Assembly: GCA_030695785.1 (NCBI GenBank)
Contig: JAUYPR010000067.1
Location: forward strand, 1-13,270
DNA length: 13,270 nt
Direction of reading: 5' to 3'
Source: a bacterium
GTDB lineage: Bacteria > Patescibacteriota > Microgenomatia > JAUYPR01
A program made the position numbers and the translations under genes. Shown here piece by piece: positions 1 to 6,776 of the stretch (the first letter of the stretch is position 1; each line of letters begins with the position of its first letter). The notes below the pieces were generated by a model that saw only the letters and a program-made list of their open reading frames with translations, searched no databases and was not told where the DNA came from.

Positions 1-921
1 AACGCGCGTTTCCTGATCAACGGGTCGCTCGGCAGATTCGATTGAGGCAAGCTCGGCCGGTCGGAAGTATGCGCGAAGGAGCCCTTGAACACCTTCCACG
101 CCCCCTTCTTTTTTCCAGGAGAAAATGTCTTCAGCGACCAATCCTGGAAAGAACGGCCGCAAAAATGCATCAAAGGCGTGCATAACATTTTGATTCCACC
201 TGTTCTCCTCCACTTGCCCGATCGTCCAGTGAATGTAGCGGAGAAAGTCGTTGGGCTCAAGATCGTCCAAACAATTCTGCATATACGCCTGGATGGCGTC
301 AATGGCGCGCGTTGAGTAGAGTTTTCCATACAGTGCAGACCGATCTGGTGTTTCCGCTGCCCATGGAAGCAGTTCGTCGTGAAAGCGAGCTTCTGCAAGG
401 TCGAACTCATTTCGGAAGAGCACCTTTTGTTCTTCAAGCTTTGACAAAGAATCTGCCTGTGTATCCGTTTCGAGCTCCAACTGACGTTCAAAATCGGAGA
501 GTTCTTGCCGCACGACGTCCAGTTTGGGGTGGTGGGGGCGGGAAAGCAAGCGAGCGAGAAGCCGGAGAGGTAAAGGGTGCGTTGTGCGGACAAGGCCGAG
601 GAGAACCCGTGTTCTATCTTTTACTGCTTGTGTATCTCCAGTGGCAATTTCCTTTCTGGGGTCACGGGGGAGACGGCTAGGGGTAGCGGGTGAAAATCGT
701 TGGATTTCTTCCTGAAGAAGAGTCATTTGTTTTTGCGCATCTGCACGTTTGGACGAGTCTTCTGCTTTCAGCATTTGGACGTTTTCCGTCACCGCAACGA
801 GGTTTTCTCTGGTTGACTCCAGGTCAGAGTGTAGCGGAGCTATTTCAGGTAAGGCAAGGAACGTCGCATATTCTTCCTGTCTCTCTTGCCTTTGATGTGT
901 GTAGATACGTTCATTCCCCAT
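1..921 (-). CDS. Unrecognised protein with coiled-coil-like segments, 3' end outside the window
   Basis: The minus strand stays open from an ATG at 921 to the window edge, giving 307 codons with no stop, so the C-terminus is missing. I do not recognise the family. Residues about 10-75 and 135-180 are rich in E, Q, K, R and L with heptad-like spacing, which suggests coiled coil. They are separated by a proline- and arginine-rich linker (about 85-135). The last 100 residues visible are more globular, with many W, F and Y. There is no signal peptide and no membrane segment, so it is probably cytoplasmic. The start is supported by a promoter whose -10 box ends 7 bases before this ATG and by a stop codon upstream in the same frame. 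An in-frame TTG at 957 is less likely. It lies 51 bases downstream of the M23 peptidase gene on the same strand. No function is proposed. Confidence 0.72.
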   Translation of the reverse strand, partial: MGNERIYTHQRQERQEEYATFLALPEIAPLHSDLESTRENLVAVTENVQMLKAEDSSKRADAQKQMTLLQEEIQRFSPATPSRLPRDPRKEIATGDTQAVKDRTRVLLGLVRTTHPLPLRLLARLLSRPHHPKLDVVRQELSDFERQLELETDTQADSLSKLEEQKVLFRNEFDLAEARFHDELLPWAAETPDRSALYGKLYSTRAIDAIQAYMQNCLDDLEPNDFLRYIHWTIGQVEENRWNQNVMHAFDAFLRPFFPGLVAEDIFSWKKEGGVEGVQGLLRAYFRPAELASIESAERPVDQETRV

Positions 922-928
922 AGGTACT

Positions 929-957
929 ATTCTACCCCATAGTAATGATTTCTTCAA
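929..957 (-). promoter_or_regulatory. sigma70-like promoter of the coiled-coil protein gene
   Basis: On the minus strand, TTGAAG (957-952) is followed by a 17-base spacer and TAGAAT (934-929), which matches 5 of 6 positions of the -10 consensus. The ATG begins 7 bases after the -10 box, so the predicted transcript has at most one or two leader bases. Confidence 0.5.
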
Positions 958-972
958 CCAAAAGGGTTACGA

Positions 973-1590
973 TTACTCGTTTGGAAGGTATCGGAGGGGA
1001 TCGACCCGTTTTCCCTGGTCGGTAATTTCAAGGTGCACATGGCTGCCGGTGGAGCGGCCAGTTGAACCCACTTCACCAATAACCGTATCCATCCCGACGT
1101 TATCTCCAGGCTTCACCATAATCACGCTCAAATGACCGTATTCAGACAGCAACCCCTCTCCGTGGTCAATGACAATCGAGCGCCCTAAACCTATATCCTC
1201 AAAGCGCGTTGCAACAACCTTTCCAGAACCATATGGATAAATACTTGTTCCAGTTGAAGCAAGGATATCAATTCCAGGATGAAAGGCAGAAAAGCGGGTG
1301 GTGAGGTTTCCAGTAACCGGGAACTGGATATCTGTTGGCAATACGCCTGCCGCAACATTCGCTTTCAGTCCGGCCTCTGCTTGTGCGGGGCTAATCACAG
1401 CGTATGTAGGGAAAGGCAGCTCCACGAGCAATGGGTCGTGGATCCGTGCAGAAAGGAGCACAAAGAGGAGTCCGAAAGTCAGGTAGACGCGAATAGCACG
1501 AAACCCCCAAAAGGTGCATTTGAATCGTCTTATCTTCCTTCGCGTTTGGACCGCAATGGATTGGCAGTTTGGCAGGAAAGATGTAACCAT
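973..1590 (-). CDS. Membrane-anchored M23 (LytM-type) metallopeptidase
   Basis: This is a 205-residue protein. A basic N-terminus is followed by one hydrophobic segment at about 34-49, a signal anchor or uncleaved signal, so the catalytic part should face outwards. The M23 domain fills about 88-203. The zinc ligands are visible as HPGID (H104, D108) and the second H of SHVHLE (H186). The catalytic histidines are YGH (H153) and H184. All expected residues are present, so it should be an active endopeptidase cutting peptidoglycan cross-bridges, although some family members only bind the wall. I place the start at ATG 1590 because GGAGG lies 8 bases upstream and an extended -10 promoter lies before that. 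An in-frame TTG at 1644 is inside the -35 box and cannot be the start. It is divergent from the PEGA/SH3 lipoprotein gene, which also fits an envelope role. Confidence 0.9.
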   Translation of the reverse strand: MVTSFLPNCQSIAVQTRRKIRRFKCTFWGFRAIRVYLTFGLLFVLLSARIHDPLLVELPFPTYAVISPAQAEAGLKANVAAGVLPTDIQFPVTGNLTTRFSAFHPGIDILASTGTSIYPYGSGKVVATRFEDIGLGRSIVIDHGEGLLSEYGHLSVIMVKPGDNVGMDTVIGEVGSTGRSTGSHVHLEITDQGKRVDPLRYLPNE

Positions 1591-1598
1591 GTCCTGGT

Positions 1599-1603
1599 CC
1601 TCC
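1599..1603 (-). promoter_or_regulatory. Shine-Dalgarno site deciding the M23 start
   Basis: GGAGG on the minus strand, 8 bases before ATG 1590. It is one of only two strong sites at convincing genes in this window and shows that the 1590 start is the real one. Confidence 0.7.
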
Positions 1604-1615
1604 AGGAGAAAGCTT

Positions 1616-1644
1616 ATCGTACCAGAAAGAGGCTGAAAAGTCAA
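1616..1644 (-). promoter_or_regulatory. Extended -10 promoter of the M23 peptidase gene
   Basis: On the minus strand, TTGACT (1644-1639, 5 of 6) is followed by a 17-base spacer ending in TGG and then TACGAT (1621-1616). The transcript should start near 1609 and carry a leader of about 19 bases with the GGAGG site. This is the longest leader predicted in the window. A second AT-rich hexamer, TATAAT at 1653-1648, has no -35 partner. Confidence 0.5.
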
Positions 1645-1683
1645 ACGATTATAGGTCCATTTGAGATATACACTATGGGTCTT

Positions 1684-1704
1684 TGTGGATAACTTCGTGG
1701 ATAA
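1684..1704 (+). promoter_or_regulatory. Two DnaA-box-like 9-mers between divergent genes
   Basis: TGTGGATAA (1684-1692) is the exact reverse complement of TTATCCACA, the high-affinity DnaA box. CGTGGATAA (1696-1704) differs at one base. The two are in the same orientation and 12 bases apart, between the divergent promoters of the M23 peptidase and the lipoprotein. No dnaA, dnaN or rpmH is nearby, so a DnaA-regulated promoter or titration site is more likely than an origin. Chance cannot be excluded. Confidence 0.35.
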
Positions 1705-1719
1705 AGTACAGGTGGTTTG

Positions 1720-1725
1720 TATGAT
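1720..1725 (+). promoter_or_regulatory. -10 box of the PEGA/SH3 lipoprotein gene
   Basis: TATGAT matches the -10 consensus at 5 of 6 positions, 15 bases before ATG 1741. I see no good -35 hexamer, and the DnaA-like boxes occupy that region. The predicted leader is about 9 bases, with no Shine-Dalgarno site. Confidence 0.35.
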
Positions 1726-1740
1726 AGACTAAATGCATAT

Positions 1741-2535
1741 ATGGGAAAAACTTTTGTTGTTTTGGCCCTTTTCTTCCCTGCATTTTTCCTCCCAGGGTGT
1801 AATTTCGAGGGTGGAAAAGCGGCGCTCCGTGTGACTGCTGAGCCGGAAGCCACCGTGTTTTTAGACGGCGAGCACGTTGGGAAAACCCCCTTGAGCAAGG
1901 AGGGGTTGCCGACCGGGAGAAAGACCCTCCGATTGGTGCGGGAAGATGCCGCCTGGACACAGGAAGTTGAGTTTATAGGCAGTGTGTGGACCATGGTTGC
2001 TCACCGCTTTGCGCCTGCGCCAGAGGAGGAAGCGACGGAAATTGTGACAGGAACGCGTGGGGAAGGGATGATTCTGACCTCTGTACCAGATGGAGCAAAG
2101 GTGGTGGTGGATGAAGAGCAGGTTGGGATGACGCCGTTGAGCCTCCCCACCGCAGCTCTGGGGCCGCACAGCGTCCGTTTGGAAAAAGAGGGGTATGAGA
2201 GCCGTAGCATCGTGGGGCTCCATGTGGAGAAGGGATTTGCGACCAATGTCTTCATGCAGCTGCCCAGACTCGGTCAACCCCCCTCAAAAAGTGAGCTTCC
2301 GAAAGAAGCCAGTGTCAGTGCGGTTCAAAAACAAGAGGTGCGGGTGCTTGAAACCGCAACCGGGTGGTTGCGGGTGCGCGGAAGCCCCAGTTTGTCAGGA
2401 GTAGAGATCGCCAAGCTCACCACTGGCGACACCGTCCCTTTGCTTGAGGAGGGTGATGGGTGGGTGAAGGTGAAACTTGAAGACGGTACGGATGGGTGGG
2501 TCTCCCAGCAGTTTGTGGAGATTCTCAAGGAGTAG
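1741..2535 (+). CDS. PEGA-domain and SH3b-domain lipoprotein
   Basis: This is a 264-residue lipoprotein. The N-terminus is a lipoprotein signal with a lipobox ending LPGC; C20 would be lipidated and anchor the protein outside the membrane. Two PEGA repeats follow at about 26-65 and 105-155. Each has the typical pattern of a P-x-G/A-A-x-V strand, a D/E-x-V/Q-G turn and a TPL strand. A linker leads to an SH3b domain at about 198-262, recognised by the LRVRGSPS and GWVKV...GWVS strands. PEGA and bacterial SH3 domains commonly bind surface polymers such as peptidoglycan, so I infer wall binding. I use ATG 1741 rather than an in-frame TTG at 1717, because 1741 gives a normal lipoprotein signal and the TTG overlaps the -10 box. 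It is divergent from the M23 peptidase and converges with the UbiA gene with 7 bases between stops. Confidence 0.88.
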   Translation: MGKTFVVLALFFPAFFLPGCNFEGGKAALRVTAEPEATVFLDGEHVGKTPLSKEGLPTGRKTLRLVREDAAWTQEVEFIGSVWTMVAHRFAPAPEEEATEIVTGTRGEGMILTSVPDGAKVVVDEEQVGMTPLSLPTAALGPHSVRLEKEGYESRSIVGLHVEKGFATNVFMQLPRLGQPPSKSELPKEASVSAVQKQEVRVLETATGWLRVRGSPSLSGVEIAKLTTGDTVPLLEEGDGWVKVKLEDGTDGWVSQQFVEILKE

Positions 2536-2542
2536 TTTCCCT

Positions 2543-3478
2543 TTACTTCCCCAAAACATACAAAATCCCGATCACACTTCCAACCCATAACACGGCGGTG
2601 GCCAACATCGGTTTATCCGACAACAGCACCCGCTCCGGAGACTCGCCCTGCTTTTTCTCGTACACAATGTAGAGATAGCGCATCACGCCATACGTCACAA
2701 TGGGCACGGTGAGCATGAGCCACTTGGTGTTTTCAGCCGATTGAGAAAAGAAATCCGTCAGAAATTCCGCAAACCTGCGCCGCGGTTCATACCCTTCAAA
2801 CAAAAAAACAAACATGGCATACGAGAGCCACGCAGCTGTCGCGAACATGGTCGTGAGGATATCCAAAAGCGCGGCAGGGTAATGGGAGAGAATTTTGCGG
2901 TGCGACTCCGCCTGGGCTCCCAAGAGCGTGAGTTCCGATCTGCGCTTCGCAATGGCCAAAAAGAGCGCCCCAGAGAGAACGCACAGGAAAAACCACACCG
3001 ACAGATGCGCGTCAATGACCCATACCCCCGCATACACACGCAGAATAAACCCAACCGCAATGGCCATGACGTCAACAAGGATGATGTGTTTGAGGAACGA
3101 TGAATAGGCGACTTGCAGTAAAAGATACAGGACGACGGCAACGAAAAAGTTTATGTTCAGGGCATATGCCAGAGGAAGGCTGACCATAATGAGCGCGAAC
3201 GCCAAGGTTAATGCAAGGCGCACCGGAACCAATCCCCGCGCAATGGGTCGGTACCGTTTGAACGGATGTTGCAAATCGCGTTCCCGATCCAATACGTCAT
3301 TCACAAGATACATAGCGGAAGACACGGCATTAAACAGAAGAAATGCCTGTATGACGGAGATGATCGCGGCGGGTTCAGTCAGGCGACCGGTTAACACAAT
3401 TCCGGCAAACACTGCCGCGTTTTTTAACCACTGGCGCGGCCGGAGACTTCGTCCGATGCCAAGAATGCGTGCAACCAT
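2543..3478 (-). CDS. UbiA-family prenyltransferase, decaprenyl-phosphate phosphoribosyltransferase-like
   Basis: This is a 311-residue polytopic membrane protein with about nine hydrophobic segments. The first aspartate motif is NDVLDRERD (N60, D61, D64, D68), followed by HPFKRYRPIARG. This matches the mycobacterial DPPR synthase type (Rv3806c), not the quinone or haem branches. The second conserved region, near AKRRSEL (177-183), is also like that subfamily. Such enzymes transfer 5-phosphoribose from PRPP to a polyprenyl phosphate at the inner membrane face, the first step towards lipid-linked arabinose or ribose. No DprE1/DprE2-like epimerase is in the window, so the final sugar is unknown. 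The start at 3478 has GGAGG 9 bases upstream. It lies 55 bases inside the WecA-like gene, so the two are translated from one mRNA. It is the last gene of the glycan block. Confidence 0.88.
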   Translation of the reverse strand: MVARILGIGRSLRPRQWLKNAAVFAGIVLTGRLTEPAAIISVIQAFLLFNAVSSAMYLVNDVLDRERDLQHPFKRYRPIARGLVPVRLALTLAFALIMVSLPLAYALNINFFVAVVLYLLLQVAYSSFLKHIILVDVMAIAVGFILRVYAGVWVIDAHLSVWFFLCVLSGALFLAIAKRRSELTLLGAQAESHRKILSHYPAALLDILTTMFATAAWLSYAMFVFLFEGYEPRRRFAEFLTDFFSQSAENTKWLMLTVPIVTYGVMRYLYIVYEKKQGESPERVLLSDKPMLATAVLWVGSVIGILYVLGK

Positions 3479-4500
3479 AAAAGTATTCCTCCGACGACAA
3501 GCGTTATCAAGATGGCCGCTGAAAACTTTCCCAGGCTTGGGAGCAGCAGCGCGGCTATCCCCAACATAGCACAAAGCATCCAATAAAACAACGCAATTTT
3601 CTCTTGCTTCCACCCGAGGTCGAGCAAAAGATGGTGTAGATGCAGTCGGTCGCCAAAGAAAGGATTATGGTGCTGTATCATCCGCCGCCCAACGGTAAAG
3701 ATGGCGTCAATGGTGGGAATACCCAAAACAAGGACCGCGGTTGCGATCTTTCCAGTCGAAAAAATTGCTAATACAGCAAGTAAAAACCCGGCAAATGTCG
3801 CGCTGTAGCCGGGAAAAATGCGGGCCGGGTGCCAGTTGAACGCTAAAAACCCAAGCATCGAACCGGCTAGTGTCGTGGCAAGAAACGCGCTCCGCCATTG
3901 TTCTTCATTCACCGGTCCGGTACGCATCGATAGGATGGCGAGGACGATTGCGGCAATAATGACAATGCCCGGCATCTGTCCATCCACCCCTTTGCTCCAG
4001 TTCAACATATTCATGGTCCACGGAATCCAAAGGAGAGCTAAAAGGTCGGCCCACACCACAATGGTGTGTTGACCAAAAAGATCAATGGACCAAATGATAT
4101 GGTTAAGATAGATAATTCCGCCAAACGGGTTGGTGATGAAGTGGATGCCAATGCCGGAAACGACGACAATGAGGGCAGCGATGAGGTTGGAGCAAAATCG
4201 GAGATACGGATGAATGTCAAATTTATCATCCAGGACGCCAATACCCACCACCCACAGCCCGCCCAAAAGGATGCCGATCACTGCTTTGTCCAATGGGAGA
4301 AGAAAGAGCGTCGGAATGGCAACACCGAGGTATAAAGGAATCCCGCCTGCGCGGACAATTGGTTTCGCATGCAAAATGGCTGGGTGGCGGTGCGTTTTCG
4401 GATCATCCACCAGCCCAAAGCGTGCACCTAACCAAATGGTAAGCGGTGTCAAGATGAGTCCAAGTACGGTGCTCAAGAGGAACGGGAAGAGGAGATTCAT
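3424..4500 (-). CDS. WecA/TagO-like polyprenyl-phosphate sugar-1-phosphate transferase with altered active site
   Basis: This is a 358-residue membrane protein of the MraY/WecA superfamily with about ten hydrophobic segments. Such enzymes move a sugar-1-phosphate from a UDP-sugar to a polyprenyl phosphate on the cytoplasmic face and start glycan assembly. Visible motifs are RHPAILHAKPIVRAGG (38-53), the Mg-binding LDDKFD (D91, D92), NMLNWSKGVDG (164-174), FPGYSAT (229-235) and GDRLHLHH (283-290). Two usual acidic residues are changed. The first D of the DGxDG motif (D156 in E. coli WecA) is K170. The D of the usual MGDxGS motif is Y232. The remaining motifs are intact and the frame is clean, so this looks like a subfamily variant, not decay. 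The start is ATG 4500, which overlaps the preceding stop as ATGA. Longer in-frame N-termini would run back through the neighbouring gene and are rejected. The sugar cannot be deduced. Confidence 0.85.
   Translation of the reverse strand: MNLLFPFLLSTVLGLILTPLTIWLGARFGLVDDPKTHRHPAILHAKPIVRAGGIPLYLGVAIPTLFLLPLDKAVIGILLGGLWVVGIGVLDDKFDIHPYLRFCSNLIAALIVVVSGIGIHFITNPFGGIIYLNHIIWSIDLFGQHTIVVWADLLALLWIPWTMNMLNWSKGVDGQMPGIVIIAAIVLAILSMRTGPVNEEQWRSAFLATTLAGSMLGFLAFNWHPARIFPGYSATFAGFLLAVLAIFSTGKIATAVLVLGIPTIDAIFTVGRRMIQHHNPFFGDRLHLHHLLLDLGWKQEKIALFYWMLCAMLGIAALLLPSLGKFSAAILITLVVGGILLWLHAFLASDEVSGRASG
3488..3492 (-). promoter_or_regulatory. Shine-Dalgarno site deciding the UbiA start
   Basis: GGAGG on the minus strand, 9 bases before ATG 3478 and inside the WecA-like coding region. 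It supports independent internal initiation and the 55-base overlap. Confidence 0.6.
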
Positions 4501-4838
4501 ACCAAAAACACCCCAATCAGCCGAACCACGACAGCGAGGGTCATGAACGCAAGGAGTGTCGCCGTGCCGACAAACAGCCGGCTCAAAGCTGGGGTTCGGA
4601 AAAACAGGCGGCCGAGGACAAGATTGCCAACAAAGACACCAACGGTGAGACCGAGGAGAATCCAAAGATACATCATCGGCGCCAGTTGCCCTTCTCCCCA
4701 CGGAAGCGTCACCCAAAGGGGAATGATACGAGGAAGTTTATCGAAGAATACGGCGAGGATAACAAGGGTGATGAGCAGGATAAATCCGGTCACGAGCGTG
4801 GTGCGCCGAAGGAACGCATCATCGCGAAACATACCCAT
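4497..4838 (-). CDS. Small membrane protein of unknown function
   Basis: This is a 113-residue protein with three to four hydrophobic segments (about 14-33, 56-76 and 86-112) and a short polar loop after the first, beginning FDKLPRIIPLW. That loop faintly recalls DUF1648-type proteins, but I would not assign the family. It follows the GT39 gene with 3 bases between and ends in an ATGA overlap with the WecA-like gene, so it is certainly cotranscribed. It may help to organise the membrane enzymes around it; this is inferred from position only. ATG 4838 and ATG 4832 are both possible starts. The second is better placed if transcription begins at the -10 box that overlaps the GT39 stop codon. Confidence 0.75.
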   Translation of the reverse strand: MGMFRDDAFLRRTTLVTGFILLITLVILAVFFDKLPRIIPLWVTLPWGEGQLAPMMYLWILLGLTVGVFVGNLVLGRLFFRTPALSRLFVGTATLLAFMTLAVVVRLIGVFLV

Positions 4839-4841
4839 GCC

Positions 4842-6413
4842 CTATTGTAGCAGAGAAAATACTGCGGCTCCGGCAACGGTATCGGTTTCTTTGTACTGTT
4901 TGGCCAATAGTCGTTCTAATGCAGGAAATCCGGCGGTTGAGTGAAGGACAATGATCATGGAGGGTGGGTGCTCTTGAAGTTTTTGGATGACGTTTTCCCG
5001 GCCGGACGGAATTTCCAGTGCATGAAACGCAACCACATAACGGACTGGATTGTCAAGGTTAGCGCGTGAGTAGATCCAGGGCGCATCGCCCCAAAGATAC
5101 ACGCGGCGCTCACGTTTGTCTGGTCCAAGTTTTTGTTGCAGGAAGGCTCCGATCTTTTCGTTCCGGTTCACGGTTGTATCAAACCAGTCATTGTAGGATG
5201 CAACTGATTGGTCTTTTGCCACCAACGCGAGGAAGTTTTGATAATAGGAATCAGCCCTCAAGAATGATTGATCGGTAAAGACGCGCAGAGACGGAAAAAT
5301 CATTGCCCCACGGATGAAAAAGAGAAAGAGCGTGAGAAGGAGAAAAGCGCGCCCTGCCTTTGTTGTTGATCGGAGAAGGGTCGGAGTCAATGTCAACATT
5401 ATGGCCGTGACTGTTCCTGCTTCAATGAGATAATGCGGATATGGCCGGCCGGCGAACAATGCCGATGTCCATGCTGCGGCAAACCATAAAACCAGCATTG
5501 CAATGGTTTCTGCGTTTTTTTCTTTGGTTCGTTTTGACCCTTCGACAAGCTCAGGCCATCGGCTCTGAGGCTCAGGTCTTCGACTCCGAGGTCGCTCAGA
5601 CTCGAGGAGCTCGAAGAGATCTTTGCGCTTTGCGCTTGACCAGATGAAGGTGAGGGTGACAACGAGGGAAAACAGTCCGATCTTGAGGAGTAGGTCGCTT
5701 GAGGTTTGGGTTTGCCCAGGCGTCCAGGCAAGATACCCCCCAAAAAACAGGAATGCAGCGAAGATAAAATCGTGCAAAGCGCCCCATGCGGTAAAGAGAA
5801 AAAGATGAAGGGTAGGAAGAACTGCGAAGCCCAAGCAAAGGAATACCCTTTGCCTCCAGACATATGTTTTGATAAAAACAACGAAGAAGAATAGCGCGGC
5901 AAATTCAAGTCCTGCAACAGGTTTGAGTAAAAAAGGTATACTCATCAATACCCCTGCCCAAAACAGTTGTTGCGGCCGCGCAAGGGCTATGAACCATGCA
6001 CCGACAATGGCTGGGAGCATAAAGATTTCGGTTAAGGCGAGATTTCCTTCCAATGTCGGCAGACTCACCAAGAAGCCAAACACAGCAACCCCGGCCATGG
6101 TTATGCGATCGGACGTCAATCGTCGCAAAAGAAAAAAGAGAAGCAGCTGCGTCCCGAGGATGGAAAGGGTTGCCAAGAGCTTCACCCAAAAAAGCTCCAC
6201 GCCGAATACGGCGAAAACAGCTGCATACAAAAGATAGATCATGGGCGGTTTGTTGTCCCAGGTGTCTCTGTAGAGAAGATCGCCCTGGAGCATTTGATGT
6301 GCAACTGCGGCAAAAATGCCTTCGTCTCCATACCAATATGGCTCAAATAGGCTTGGTAGTCGCAGAATCAACGTCAGAACGAGGATAACGAGGAGAGCAG
6401 GTGGGAAGCGCAT
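4842..6413 (-). CDS. GT39/ArnT-type membrane glycosyltransferase
   Basis: This is a 523-residue protein. The N-terminus starts with a membrane segment followed by the acidic motif WYGDEGIF (D30, E31) and TWDNKPP (51-57), the signature of the PMT/ArnT superfamily (GT-C fold). About ten hydrophobic segments follow, then a soluble C-terminal domain from about 400, probably outside the membrane. The family uses polyprenyl-phosphate-linked sugars as donors and transfers the sugar on the outer face, so it plausibly uses carriers made by the neighbouring enzymes. A hydrophilic loop at about 260-300 contains PELVEG (287-292), encoded by a known type of mobile palindromic repeat, and is probably a recent insert. 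A TATAAT box ends exactly 6 bases before ATG 6413. The stop codon overlaps a -10 box for the next gene. The acceptor is unknown. Confidence 0.88.
   Translation of the reverse strand: MRFPPALLVILVLTLILRLPSLFEPYWYGDEGIFAAVAHQMLQGDLLYRDTWDNKPPMIYLLYAAVFAVFGVELFWVKLLATLSILGTQLLLFFLLRRLTSDRITMAGVAVFGFLVSLPTLEGNLALTEIFMLPAIVGAWFIALARPQQLFWAGVLMSIPFLLKPVAGLEFAALFFFVVFIKTYVWRQRVFLCLGFAVLPTLHLFLFTAWGALHDFIFAAFLFFGGYLAWTPGQTQTSSDLLLKIGLFSLVVTLTFIWSSAKRKDLFELLESERPRSRRPEPQSRWPELVEGSKRTKEKNAETIAMLVLWFAAAWTSALFAGRPYPHYLIEAGTVTAIMLTLTPTLLRSTTKAGRAFLLLTLFLFFIRGAMIFPSLRVFTDQSFLRADSYYQNFLALVAKDQSVASYNDWFDTTVNRNEKIGAFLQQKLGPDKRERRVYLWGDAPWIYSRANLDNPVRYVVAFHALEIPSGRENVIQKLQEHPPSMIIVLHSTAGFPALERLLAKQYKETDTVAGAAVFSLLQ
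4844..4852 (-). promoter_or_regulatory. Extended -10 box overlapping the GT39 stop codon
   Basis: On the minus strand TGC-TACAAT (4852-4844). The final T of the hexamer is the first base of the TAG stop of the GT39 gene. It lies 5 bases before ATG 4838 and 11 before ATG 4832. No -35 hexamer is evident. The same 13 bases, CTCTGCTACAATA, recur at the end of the SbcC gene. Confidence 0.45.
5539..5555 (+). repeat. PELVEG-type short repeat inside the GT39 gene
   Basis: CCTTCGACAAGCTCAGG, whose reverse complement encodes Pro-Glu-Leu-Val-Glu-Gly in the GT39 frame. This 17-mer is a dispersed intragenic repeat I know from many bacterial genomes. The following 80 bases (5556-5636) contain related pieces such as CTGAGGCTCAG and CTTCGACTCCGAGGTCG, which suggests a degenerate composite repeat. 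It keeps the reading frame and encodes a charged loop. Confidence 0.6.
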
Positions 6414-6419
6414 ACTTTA

Positions 6420-6425
6420 ATTATA
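6420..6425 (-). promoter_or_regulatory. Consensus -10 box of the GT39 gene
   Basis: TATAAT on the minus strand, exactly 6 bases before ATG 6413, so +1 would be the A of the start codon. The -35 region is poor. It lies in the 37-base gap after the small unknown gene. Confidence 0.5.
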
Positions 6426-6450
6426 GTCGATGTGTTGTTTTTTGATGATG

Positions 6451-6765
6451 CTACTTCTCATCTGTATAGAGAGGGATAGCTGTAACGAGCATTGGCTTGA
6501 GGTTTTGCTGTGCATGCCGAAGTCGTCGAACGACACCATGGCGTAAATTGTTTTGTCGTCTCGAAAGAAGTTGGGTCGAGATTTCTCCAAAAAGAAAGCT
6601 GACGAGGCTTGGATGTCCCCCTTCATTTTGAGCGCGATGAAGTTCTTCTTCAAATCTTTCACCCCAAAGACTCCACACCATCTGCAGTGTGCGCTTCGCG
6701 TTGTTTATGATGTGTGTTTCATACGGCGCGCCTTGATGTTCGGGATGGAGAAGTTCATTGTGCAT
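6451..6765 (-). CDS. Small unrecognised protein, 104 residues
   Basis: I do not recognise this protein. It is soluble, with no signal or membrane segment. It is rich in H, Q, R and E and probably mostly helical, with an amphipathic central stretch (about 22-75) and several aromatic residues early on. It is a real gene rather than a chance frame because a perfect sigma70 promoter points at it and its ATG is 11 bases after the -10 box. It lies between the GT2 gene (54 bases upstream) and the GT39 gene (37 bases downstream), same strand. The strong promoter may also feed the glycan genes behind it. A competing frame on the same strand at 6417-6662 has no promoter or ribosome binding site and is rejected. 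Confidence 0.6.
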   Translation of the reverse strand: MHNELLHPEHQGAPYETHIINNAKRTLQMVWSLWGERFEEELHRAQNEGGHPSLVSFLFGEISTQLLSRRQNNLRHGVVRRLRHAQQNLKPMLVTAIPLYTDEK

Positions 6766-6776
6766 ATAAAGATAGT

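Noticed and set aside
1648..1653. TATAAT on the minus strand as the M23 promoter
   Set aside because: It would start transcription near the TTG at 1644, but the gene's clear GGAGG-ATG start and a better spaced promoter lie further downstream.
1684..1704. Replication origin
   Set aside because: Only two boxes, no AT-rich unwinding region, and no dnaA, dnaN or rpmH in the neighbourhood.
3479..3613. Longer N-terminus for the UbiA protein
   Set aside because: The extra 45 residues show no membrane or family pattern and read through the WecA-like gene; GGAGG marks ATG 3478.
4501..4716. Longer N-terminus for the WecA-like protein
   Set aside because: The added residues are arginine- and cysteine-rich shadow of the neighbouring small membrane protein gene; the first membrane segment begins right after Met at 4500.
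6417..6662. Alternative 81-codon minus-strand frame over the 104-residue gene
   Set aside because: It has no promoter or ribosome binding site, while the other frame starts 11 bases after a perfect promoter.
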